From: Liolophura sinensis
Taxonomy: Eukaryota > Mollusca > Polyplacophora > Chitonida > Chitonidae
Assembly (NCBI RefSeq): GCF_032854445.1
Contig: NW_027018311.1
Location: forward strand, 1-43,418
Direction of reading: 5' to 3'
Length of the DNA stretch: 43,418 bases
A program made the translations under genes and the position numbers. Below, piece after piece: positions 1 to 9,218 of this stretch. Numbering within the stretch: the stretch's first letter is position 1; the number at the start of each line of letters is the position of its first letter. The notes under the pieces are model-generated. The model had not been told where the DNA came from. It did no database searches and saw nothing but the letters and a program-made list of their open reading frames with translations.

Positions 1-553
1 TTTGGGCCAAGCCCATTTAACTCACCCAGCAAATGTCTTACTTCTAAGTCGAAGACAAACTCAATGTCTTTATCTACATGTAGAAAAACCACACCATTTC
101 TATATCAAAAAAACACAAGGTACTTGATACAATCCGCTGTAAAAAGTCACAATTGAACACTGACCCACATCAATAAGGTGCCAAAGGATGCGCAATTGGG
201 CCAGGCATCTCCAGCTGTTGAAATATTGCAAATTTCCTTGGTTTCCATGGAGTAAGAGCCGTTGCTGGGCACGTGATCTTGACATCATTGATTATTCATT
301 TGTGGCTACAGCCAAAAGTATTGGTCGGAGAGCAACGCGGTTTGCACCATTCGATTTCTCGTCACAAAATACGTCGGATTAGCCTCTTACCAGCAGCATT
401 GGAACAGTTTTTCCACTTTTGGATTTTTGCCTGGTCTTTTTGCTAATTGAAATCGGCTACATTAACTATGTACAATCGCGACTGGTCATTACTATATTCA
501 ACTTTTCATTATAAGTTATGTGCCCTTCGGTAGCCCAGACGACGTCAAATCTT

Positions 554-566
554 TGGGCCAAGCCCA
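554..566. repeat. Short inverted repeat TGGGC-CAA-GCCCA (one per monomer)
   Basis: A 5-bp perfect stem with a 3-base spacer lies at the start of the reference monomer and recurs in nearly all units. In B-type monomers (30, 36, 44, 49, 53, 57, 62) two C-to-T changes give tgggtcaagtcca, which keeps only wobble pairs in that part of the stem. Any structural or binding role is unproven; the short stem may be chance. Confidence 0.6.
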
Positions 567-624
567 TTTAACTCACCCAGCAAATGTCTTACTTCTAAGT
601 CGAAGACAAACTCAATGTCTTTAT

Positions 625-634
625 CTACATGTAG
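625..634. repeat. 10-bp perfect palindrome CTACATGTAG (one per monomer)
   Basis: This is the longest perfect palindrome I found in the unit. It is intact in most monomers but broken to ctaaatgtag in 14 monomers (5, 14, 29, 35, 43, 47, 48, 52, 54, 58, 61, 63, 68, 71), always together with aaatctctt about 40 bp upstream. In monomers 13 and 23 it reads ccacatgtag. The linkage shows common descent rather than independent loss. Confidence 0.75.
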
Positions 635-651
635 AAAAACCACACCATTTG

Positions 652-664
652 TATATAAAAAAAA
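652..664 (+). promoter_or_regulatory. TATA-like element running into an A-tract (one per monomer)
   Basis: The stretch tatat followed by A residues (8 in the reference) resembles a eukaryotic TATA box on the plus strand and recurs in every monomer except unit 1, which reads tatatc. The A-tract varies from 7 to 9 between monomers. Satellite transcription is well known in several lineages, but an A/T-rich stretch of this kind also arises by chance and A-tracts can serve in DNA bending or nucleosome positioning. I see no paired promoter elements, so this is a weak call. Confidence 0.25.
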
Positions 665-852
665 CACAAGGTACTTGATACAATCCGCTGTAAAAAGTAC
701 AATTGAACACTGACCCACATCAATAAGGTGCCAAAGGATGCGCAATTGGGCCAGGCATCTCCAGCTGTTGAAAAATTGCAAATTTCCTTGGTTTCCATGG
801 AGTAAGAGCCGTTGCTGGGCACGTGATCTTGACATCATTGATTATTCATTTG

Positions 853-864
853 TGGCTACAGCCA
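853..864. repeat. Dyad TGGCT-AC-AGCCA (one per monomer)
   Basis: A perfect 5-bp inverted repeat with a 2-base centre. It is conserved in almost all monomers; exceptions include gtggatacag in unit 3, gtggccacag in unit 4 and single inserted bases near 37030 and 42531. It could be a protein-binding dyad, but length and conservation alone do not prove it. Confidence 0.5.
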
Positions 865-880
865 AAAGTATTGGTCGGAG

Positions 881-929
881 AGCAACGCGGTTTGCACCAT
901 TCGATTTCTCGTCACAAAATACGTCGGAT
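881..929. other. Near-invariant CpG-rich segment of the monomer
   Basis: This stretch, running from agcaacgcgg to acgtcggat, carries six of the 18 CpGs in the unit and changes very rarely. Exceptions I saw are ctcctcac (unit 5), cagcgcgg and caaaaaata (unit 13), atttgtcg (unit 14), aaataagtc (unit 28), an extra t in cggttttgc (units 33 and 54) and caaagcgg (unit 36). It does not match the CENP-B box pattern. The low variation could reflect constraint or simply the homogeneity of the array. Confidence 0.45.
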
Positions 930-2750
930 TAGCCTCTTACCAGCAGCATTGGAACAGTTTTTCCACTTTTGGATTTTTGCCTGGTCATTTTGCTAATTGA
1001 AATCGGCTACATTAACTATGTACAATCGCGACTGGTCATTACTATATTCAACATTTGATTATAAGTTATGTGCCCTTCGGTGGCCCAGACGACGTCAAAT
1101 CTTTGGGCCAAGCCCATTTAACTCACCCAGCAAATGTCTTACTTCTAAGTCGAAGACAAACTCAATGTCTTTATCTACATGTAGAAAAACCACACCATTT
1201 GTATATAAAAAAAACACAAGGTACTTGATACAATCCGCTGTAAAAAGTACAATTGAACACTGACCCACATCAATAAGGTGCCAAAGGATGCGCAATTGGG
1301 CCAGGCATCTCCAGCTGTTGAAAAATTGCAAATTTCCTTGGTTTCCATGGAGTAAGAGCCGTTGCTGGCACGTGATCTTGACATCATTGATTATTCATTT
1401 GTGGATACAGCCAAAAGTATTGGTCGGAGAGCAACGCGGTTTGCACCATTCGATTTCTCGTCACAAAATACGTCGGATTAGCCTCTTACCAGCAGCATTG
1501 GAACAGTTTTTCCACTTTTGGATTTTTGCCTGGTCTTTTTGCTAATTGAAATCGGCTACATTAACTATGTACAATCGCGACTGGTCATTACTATATTCAA
1601 CTTTTCATTATAAGTTATGTGCCCTTCGGTAGCCCAGACGACGTCAAATCTTTGGGTCAAGCCCATTTAACTCACCCAACAAATGTCTTACTTCTAAGTC
1701 GAAGACAAACTCAATGTCTTTATCTACATGTAGAAAAACCACACCATTTGTATATAAAAAAAACACAAGGTACATGACACAGTCCGCTGTAAAAAGTACA
1801 ATTGAACACTGACCCACATCAATAAGGTGCCGAAAGATGCGCAATTGGGCCAGGCATCTCCAGCTGTTGAAAAATTGCAAATTTCTATGGTTTCCATGGA
1901 TTAAGAGCCGTTGCTGTTCACGTGATCTTGACATCATTGATTATTCATTTGTGGCCACAGCCAAAAGTATTGGTCGGAGAGCAACGCGGTTTGCACCATT
2001 CGATTTCTCGTCACAAAATACGTCGGATTAGTCTCTTACCAGCAGCATTGGAACAGTTTTTCAACTTTTGGATTTTTGCCTGGTCTTTTTGCTAATTGAA
2101 ATCGGCTACATTAACTATGTACAATCGCGACTGGTCATTACTATATTCAACTTTTCATTATAAGTTATGTGCCCTTCGGTAGCCCAGACGACGTCAAATC
2201 TTTGGGCCAAGCCCATTTAACTCACCCAGCAAATCTCTTACTTCTAAGTCGAAGACAAACTCAATGTCTTTATCTAAATGTAGAAAAACCACACCATTTG
2301 TATATAAAAAAAACACAAGGTACTTGATACAATCCGCTGTAAAAAGTACAATTGAACACTGACCCACATCAATAAGGTGCCAAAGGATGCGCAATTGGGC
2401 CAGGCATCTCCAGCTGTTGAAAAATTGCAAATTTCCTTTGTTTCCATGGAGTAAGAGCCGTTGCTGGGCACGTGATCTTGACATCATTGATTATTCATTT
2501 GTGGCTACAGCCAAAAGTATTGGTCGGAGAGCAACGCGGTTTGCACCATTCGATTTCTCCTCACAAAATACGTCGGATTAGCCTCTTACCAGCAGCATTG
2601 GAACAGTTTTTCCACTTTTGGATTTTTGCCTGGTCTTTTTACTTATTGAAATCGGCTACATTAACTATGTACAATCGCGACTGGTCATTACTATATTCAA
2701 CATTTCATTATAAGTTATGTGCCCTTCAGTGGCCCAGACGACGTCAAATC

Positions 2751-4400
2751 TTTGGGCCAAGCCCATTTAACTCACCCAGCAAATGTCTTACTTCTAAGTC
2801 GAAGACAAACTCAATGTCTTTATCTACATGTAGAAAAACCACACCATTTGTATATAAAAAAAACACAAGGTACTTGATACAATCCGCTGTAAAAAGTACA
2901 ATTGAACACTGACCCACATCAATAAGGTGCCAAAGGATGCGCAATTGGGCCAGGCATCTCCAGCTGTTGAAAAATTGCAAATTTCCTTGGTTTCCATGGA
3001 GTAAGAGCCGTTGCTGGGCACGTGATCTTGACATCATTGATTATTCATTTGTGGCTACAGCCAAAAGTATTGGTCGGAGAGCAACGCGGTTTGCACCATT
3101 CGATTTCTCGTCACAAAATACGTCGGATTAGCCTCTTACCAGCAGCATTGGAACAGTTTTTCCACTTTTGGATTTTTGCCTGGTCATTTTGCTAATTGAA
3201 ATCGGCTACATTAACTATGTACAATCGCGACTGGTCATTACTATATTTAACATTTGATTATAAGTTATGTGCCCTTCGGTGGCCCAGACGACGTCAAATC
3301 TTTGGGCCAAGCCCATTTAACTCACCCAGCAAATGTCTTACTTCTAAGTCGAAGACAAACTCAATGTCTTTATCTACATGTAGAAAAACCACACCATTTG
3401 TATATAAAAAAACACAAGGTACTTGATACAATCCGCTGTAAAAAGTACAATTGAACACTGACCCACATCAATAAGGTGCCAAAGGATGCGCAATTGGGCC
3501 AGGCATCTCCAGCTGTTGAAAAATTGCAAATTTCTATGGTTTCCATGGATTAAGAGCCGTTGCTGGGCACGTGATCTTGACATCATTGATTACTCATTTG
3601 TGGCTACAGCCAAAAGTATTGGTCGGAGAGCAACGCGGTTTGCACCATTCGATTTCTCGTCACAAAATACGTCGGATTAGCCTCTTACCAGCAGCATTGG
3701 AACAGTTTTTCCACTTTTGGATTTTTGCCTGGTCTTTTTGCGAATTGAAATCGGCTACATTAACTATGTACAATCGCGACTGGTCATTACTATATTCAAC
3801 TTTTCATTATAAGTTATGTGCCCTTCGGTAGCCCAGACGACGTCAAATCTTTGGGCCAAGCCCATTTAACTCACCCAGCAAATGTCTTACTTCTAAGTCG
3901 AAGACAAACTCAATGTCTTTATCTACATGTAGAAAAACCACACCATTTGTATATAAAAAAAAACACAAGGTACTTGATACAATCCGCTGTAAAAAGTACA
4001 ATTGAACACTGACCCACATCAATAAGGTGCCAAAGGATGCGCAATTGGGCCAGGCATCTCCAGCTGTTGAAAAATTGCAAATTTCCTTGGTTTCCATGGA
4101 GTAAGAGCCGTTGCTGGGCACGTGATCTTGATATCATTGATTATTCATTTGTGGCTACAGCCAAAAGTATTGGTCGGAGAGCAACGCGGTTTGCACCATT
4201 CGATTTCTCGTCACAAAATACGTCGGATTAGCCTCTTACCAGCAGCATTGGAACAGTTTTTCCACTTTTGGATTTTTGCCTGGTCATTTTGCTAATTGAA
4301 ATCGGCTACATTAACTATGTACAATCGCGACTGGTCATTACTATATTCAACATTTCATTATAAGTTATGTGCCCTTCAGTGGCCCAGACGACGTCAAATC
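2751..4400. repeat. Three-monomer tandem duplication, copy 1 (units 6-8)
   Basis: Units 6-8 are repeated immediately as units 9-11 at a spacing of about 1650 bp. Shared private markers are cccttcagtggccc just before each copy (2724 and 4373), ctatatttaacatttgatt (3241 and 4891), gattactc with gcgaattg (units 7 and 10), and GATATC (4130 and 5779). The copies differ at few places: A-tract length in units 7/10 (7 versus 8) and 8/11 (9 versus 8), one T in the ttt at 4401, tcggctac versus ttggctac (3751 and 5400), and catttcatt versus catttgatt at the end. Such similarity means a recent event. Confidence 0.88.
4130..4135. other. Rare GATATC marker in unit 8
   Basis: A C-to-T change in gacatc creates GATATC (EcoRV recognition sequence). 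It occurs only here and at 5779-5784, tagging the two copies of the 3-monomer duplication. Confidence 0.9.
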
Positions 4401-6050
4401 TTGGGCCAAGCCCATTTAACTCACCCAGCAAATGTCTTACTTCTAAGTCGAAGACAAACTCAATGTCTTTATCTACATGTAGAAAAACCACACCATTTGT
4501 ATATAAAAAAAACACAAGGTACTTGATACAATCCGCTGTAAAAAGTACAATTGAACACTGACCCACATCAATAAGGTGCCAAAGGATGCGCAATTGGGCC
4601 AGGCATCTCCAGCTGTTGAAAAATTGCAAATTTCCTTGGTTTCCATGGAGTAAGAGCCGTTGCTGGGCACGTGATCTTGACATCATTGATTATTCATTTG
4701 TGGCTACAGCCAAAAGTATTGGTCGGAGAGCAACGCGGTTTGCACCATTCGATTTCTCGTCACAAAATACGTCGGATTAGCCTCTTACCAGCAGCATTGG
4801 AACAGTTTTTCCACTTTTGGATTTTTGCCTGGTCATTTTGCTAATTGAAATCGGCTACATTAACTATGTACAATCGCGACTGGTCATTACTATATTTAAC
4901 ATTTGATTATAAGTTATGTGCCCTTCGGTGGCCCAGACGACGTCAAATCTTTGGGCCAAGCCCATTTAACTCACCCAGCAAATGTCTTACTTCTAAGTCG
5001 AAGACAAACTCAATGTCTTTATCTACATGTAGAAAAACCACACCATTTGTATATAAAAAAAACACAAGGTACTTGATACAATCCGCTGTAAAAAGTACAA
5101 TTGAACACTGACCCACATCAATAAGGTGCCAAAGGATGCGCAATTGGGCCAGGCATCTCCAGCTGTTGAAAAATTGCAAATTTCTATGGTTTCCATGGAT
5201 TAAGAGCCGTTGCTGGGCACGTGATCTTGACATCATTGATTACTCATTTGTGGCTACAGCCAAAAGTATTGGTCGGAGAGCAACGCGGTTTGCACCATTC
5301 GATTTCTCGTCACAAAATACGTCGGATTAGCCTCTTACCAGCAGCATTGGAACAGTTTTTCCACTTTTGGATTTTTGCCTGGTCTTTTTGCGAATTGAAA
5401 TTGGCTACATTAACTATGTACAATCGCGACTGGTCATTACTATATTCAACTTTTCATTATAAGTTATGTGCCCTTCGGTAGCCCAGACGACGTCAAATCT
5501 TTGGGCCAAGCCCATTTAACTCACCCAGCAAATGTCTTACTTCTAAGTCGAAGACAAACTCAATGTCTTTATCTACATGTAGAAAAACCACACCATTTGT
5601 ATATAAAAAAAACACAAGGTACTTGATACAATCCGCTGTAAAAAGTACAATTGAACACTGACCCACATCAATAAGGTGCCAAAGGATGCGCAATTGGGCC
5701 AGGCATCTCCAGCTGTTGAAAAATTGCAAATTTCCTTGGTTTCCATGGAGTAAGAGCCGTTGCTGGGCACGTGATCTTGATATCATTGATTATTCATTTG
5801 TGGCTACAGCCAAAAGTATTGGTCGGAGAGCAACGCGGTTTGCACCATTCGATTTCTCGTCACAAAATACGTCGGATTAGCCTCTTACCAGCAGCATTGG
5901 AACAGTTTTTCCACTTTTGGATTTTTGCCTGGTCATTTTGCTAATTGAAATCGGCTACATTAACTATGTACAATCGCGACTGGTCATTACTATATTCAAC
6001 ATTTGATTATAAGTTATGTGCCCTTCGGTGGGCGCAGACGACGTCAAATC
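4401..6050. repeat. Three-monomer tandem duplication, copy 2 (units 9-11)
   Basis: Second copy of the ~1650-bp segment described for units 6-8. It ends with catttgatt and then gtgggcgcagacg near 6029, where other monomers have gtggcccagacg or gtagcccagacg. A similar gtggcgcagacg precedes unit 22 near 11396, which ties this junction to block 3. Confidence 0.86.
5779..5784. other. Rare GATATC marker in unit 11
   Basis: Second and last GATATC in the array by eye, 1649 bp from the first. It supports the tandem duplication of units 6-8. Confidence 0.9.
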
Positions 6051-8248
6051 TTTGGGCCAAGCCCATTTAACTCACCCAGCAAATGTCTTACTTCTAAGTC
6101 GAAGACAAACTCAATGTCTTTATCTACATGTAGAAAAACCACACCATTTGTATATAAAAAAACACAAGGTACTTGATACAATCCGCTGTAAAAAGTACAA
6201 TTGAACACTGACCCACATCAATAAGGTGCCAAAGGATGCGCAATTGGGCCAGGCATCTCCAGCTGTTGAAAAATTGCAAATTTCCTTGGTTTCCATGGAG
6301 AAAGAGCCTTTGCTGGGCACGTGATCTTGACATCATTGATTATTCATTTGTGGCTACAGCCAAAAGTATTGGTCGGAGAGCAACGCGGTTTGCACCATTC
6401 GATTTCTCGTCACAAAATACGTCGGATTAGCCTCTTACCAGCAGCATTGGAACAGTTTTTCCACTTTTGGATTTTTGCCTGGTCTTTTTGCTAATTGAAA
6501 TCGGCTACATTAACTATGTAAAATCGCGACTGGTCATTACTATATTCAACTTTTCATTATAAGTTATGTGCCCTTCGGTAGCCCAGACGACGTCAAATCT
6601 TTGGGTCAAGCCCATTTAACTCACCCAACAAATGTCTTACTTCTAAGTCGAAGACAAACTCAATGTCTTTATCCACATGTAGAAAAACCACACCATTTGT
6701 ATATAAAAAAAACACAAGGTACATGACACAGTCCGCTGTAAAAGGTACAATTGAACACTGACCCACATCAATAAGGTGCCGAAAGATGCGCAATTGGGCC
6801 AGGCATCTCCGGCTGTTGAAAAATTGCAAATTTCTATGGTTTCCATGGATTAAGAGCCGTTGCTGTTCACGTGATCTTGACATCATTGATTATTCATTTG
6901 TGGCTACAGCCAAAAGTATTGGTCGGAGAGCAGCGCGGTTTGCACCATTCGATTTCTCGTCAAAAAATACGTCGGATTAGTCTCTTACCAGCAGCATTGG
7001 AACAGTTTTTCAACTTTTGGATTTTTGCCTGGTCTTTTTGCTAATTGAAATCGGCTACATTAACTATGTACAATCGCGACTGGTCATTACTATATTCAAC
7101 TTTTCATTATAAGTTATGTGCCCTTCGGTAGCCCAGACGACGTCAAATCTTTGGGCCAAGCCCATTTAACTCACCCAGCAAATCTCTTACTTCTAAGTCG
7201 AAGACAAACTCAATGTCTTTATCTAAATGTAGAAAAACCACACCATTTGTATATAAAAAAAAACACAAGGTACTTGATACAATCCGCTGTAAAAAGTACA
7301 ATTGAACACTGACCCACATCAATAAGGTGCCAAAGGATGCGCAATTGGGCCAGGCATCTCCAGCTGTTGAAAAATTGCAAATTTCCTTTGTTTCCATGGA
7401 GTAAGAGCCGTTGCTGGGCACGTGATCTTGACATCATTGATTATTCATTGTGGCTACAGCCAAAAGTATTGGTCGGAGAGCAACGCGGTTTGCACCATTC
7501 GATTTGTCGTCACAAAATACGTCGGATTAGCCTCTTACCAGCAGCATTGGAACAGTTTTTCCACTTTTGGATTTTTGCCTGGTCATTTTACTTATTGAAA
7601 TCGGCTACATTAACTATGTACAATCGCGACTGGTCATTACTATATTCAACATTTCATTATAAGTTATGTGCCCTTCGGTAGCCCAGACGACGTCAAATCT
7701 TTGGGCCCAGCCCATTTAACTCACCCAGCAAATGTCTTACTTCTAAGTCGAAGGACAAACTCAATGTCTTTATCTACATGTAGAAAAACCACACCATTTG
7801 TATATAAAAAAACACAAGGTACTTGATACAATCCGCTGTAAAAAGTACAATTGAACACTGACCCACATCAATAAGGTGCCAAAGGATGCGCAATTGGGCC
7901 AGGCATCTCCAGCTGTTGAAAAATTGCAAATTTCTATGGTTTCCATGGATTAAGAGCCGTTGCTGGGCACGTGATCTTGACATCATTGATTACTCATTTG
8001 TGGCTACAGCCAAAAGTATTGGTCGGAGAGCAACGCGGTTTGCACCATTCGATTTCTCGTCACAAAATACGTCGGATTAGCCTCTTACCAGCAGCATTGG
8101 AACAGTTTTTCCACTTTTGGATTTTTGCCTGGTCTTTTTGCGAATTGAAATCGGCTACATTAACTATGTACAATCGCGACTGGTCATTACTATATTCAAC
8201 TTTTCATTATAAGTTATGTGCCCTTCGGTAGCCAGACGACGTCAAATC

Positions 8249-8787
8249 TTTGGGCCAAGCCCATTTAACTCACCCAGCAAATGTCTTACTTCTAAGTCGA
8301 AGACAAACTCAATGTCTTTATCTACATGTAGAAAAACCACACCATTTGTATATAAAAAAAACACAAGGTACTTGATACAATCGCTGTAAAAAGTACAATT
8401 GAACACTGACCCACATCAATAAGGTGCCAAAGGATGCGCAATTGGGCCAGGCATCTCCAGCTGTTGAAAAATTGCAAATTTCCTTGGTTTCCATGGAGTA
8501 AGAGCCGTTGCTGGGCACGTGATCTTGACATCATTGATTATTCATTTGTGGCTACAGCCAAAAGTATTGGTCGGAGAGCAACGCGGTTTGCACCATTCGA
8601 TTTCTCGTCACAAAATACGTCGGATTAGCCTCATTGGAACAGTTTTTCCACTTTTGGATTTTTGCCTGGGTCATTTTGCTAATTGAAATCGGCTACATTA
8701 ACTATGTACAATCGCGACTGGTCATTACTATATTCAACATTTGATTATAAGTTATGTGCCCTTCGGTGGCCCAGACGACGTCAAATC
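8249..8787. repeat. Shortened monomer 16 (539 bp)
   Basis: This unit lacks about 11 bp near 8633, where gcctcttaccagcagcattgg is reduced to gcctcattgg. It also lacks one c in aatccgctg near 8382 and gains a g in cctgggtcatt near 8668. The rest is ordinary. It neighbours the more severely shortened unit 17. Confidence 0.9.
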
Positions 8788-9218
8788 TTTGGGCCAAGCC
8801 CATTTAACTCACCCAGCAAATGTCTTACTTCTAAGTCGAAGACAAACTCAATGTCTTTATCTACATGTAGAAAAACCACACCATTTGTATATAAAAAAAC
8901 ACAAGGTACTTGATACAATCCGCTGTAAAAAGTACAATTGAACACTGACCCACATCAATAAGGTGCCAAAGGATGCGCAATTGGGCCAGGCATCTCCAGC
9001 TGTTGAAAAATTGCAAATTTCTTTGGTTTCCATGGATTAAGAGCCGTTGCTGGGCACGTGATCTTGACATCATTGATTACTCATTTGTGGCTACAGCCAA
9101 AAGTATTGGTCGGAGAGCAACGCGGTTTGCACCATTCGATTTCTCGTCACAAAATATTCAACTTTTCATTATAAGTTATAAGTTATGTGCCCTTCGGTAG
9201 CCCAGACGACGTCAAATC
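8788..9218. repeat. Truncated monomer 17 (431 bp) with ~125-bp internal deletion
   Basis: After the conserved ctcgtcacaaaat at 9143-9155 the sequence jumps directly to attcaacttttc, omitting the ~125 bp that hold cgtcggatt through ggtcattactat in other monomers. The two sides share a short at/ata at the junction, compatible with end joining at microhomology. Just downstream, ataagtt is doubled (9171-9177 and 9178-9184), adding 7 bp. The net loss of 118 bp plus a 7-A tract accounts for the 431-bp length. It is the only large internal deletion I see in the array. Confidence 0.93.
9171..9184. repeat. 7-bp tandem duplication (ataagtt x2)
   Basis: All other monomers have a single ataagtt before atgtgccc. 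Here it occurs twice in a row, 16 bp downstream of the large deletion junction, so the two changes may come from one repair event. Confidence 0.85.

Larger units (their letters stand above)
552..1101. repeat. Reference monomer (unit 2), 550 bp
   Basis: I use this unit as the reference because it is exactly 550 bp and carries the majority base at most variable sites. In order it holds a small hairpin at 554-566, a 10-bp palindrome at 625-634, a TATA-like stretch with an 8-A tract at 652-664, a CACGTG at 820-825, a dyad at 853-864, a nearly invariant CpG-rich stretch at 881-929, TCGCGA at 1026-1031 and GACGTC at 1091-1096. A short direct repeat, ttgggcca, occurs near 553 and near 745, but I see no larger internal repeat that would make the unit a dimer of ~275 bp. 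The start is arbitrary, since a tandem array has no natural phase. No frame runs through the unit: 550 is not divisible by three and every frame has stops. Confidence 0.95.
1..1650. repeat. Block 1: monomers 1-3 (leftmost)
   Basis: Monomers start at 1, 552 and 1102. Unit 1 has private changes in its first 150 bp: the usual tttgtatataaa reads tttctatatcaaa near 98-110, and an extra c gives aaaagtcac near 146. Units 2 and 3 are close to consensus; unit 3 lacks one g (ttgctggcacg near 1367) and has gtggatacag near 1402. None of the strong linked variants that mark other blocks is present. The window opens exactly on my monomer landmark, so nothing shows whether the array continues to the left. 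Confidence 0.9.
1651..6599. repeat. Block 2: nine-monomer segment (units 4-12)
   Basis: Monomers start at 1651, 2201, 2751, 3301, 3850, 4401, 4950, 5500 and 6051. Unit 4 carries a distinctive haplotype: gggtcaagccc, cccaacaaatg, acatgacacagtcc, gccgaaagatg and ttgctgttcacg. Unit 5 carries aaatctctt with ctaaatg, then cctttgtttcc and ttttacttattg. Unit 12 carries ggagaaagagcctttgctg near 6297 and tatgtaaaatcgcg near 6517. The same ordered markers reappear in block 3: unit 4 matches unit 13 at 4949 bp, unit 5 matches unit 14 at 4949 bp, and unit 12 matches unit 22 at 5366 bp. This supports a roughly nine-monomer higher-order repeat. Units 6-8 and 9-11 inside it form a separate local duplication. 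Confidence 0.85.

Noticed and set aside
554-566. Compensatory changes in the TGGGC-CAA-GCCCA stem of B-type monomers
   Set aside because: Both changes are C to T and yield wobble pairs only in RNA; they are inherited together in one lineage of monomers, so they do not show selection for a stem.
853-910. tRNA-like A and B boxes (tggctacagcc and attcgatttc) suggesting a tRNA-derived SINE
   Set aside because: Both boxes miss several consensus bases, no cloverleaf can be drawn, and no terminator or target-site duplications accompany them.
881-929. CENP-B box
   Set aside because: The required TTCG....A..CGGG spacing is not met by attcgatttctcg or by the attcggagagc variant.
552-1101. Monomer as an internal dimer of ~275 bp
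   Set aside because: The only internal similarity found is the 8-bp ttgggcca at two places, too short and at the wrong spacing for a dimer.
2472-2912. Long plus-strand frame of 146 codons (also near 12238, 19387, 31494, 34245, 37545, 38645, 39744) as a gene
   Set aside because: It is open only in monomers with particular indel and substitution combinations, crosses the monomer boundary, has no recognisable domain and is simply repeated with the satellite.
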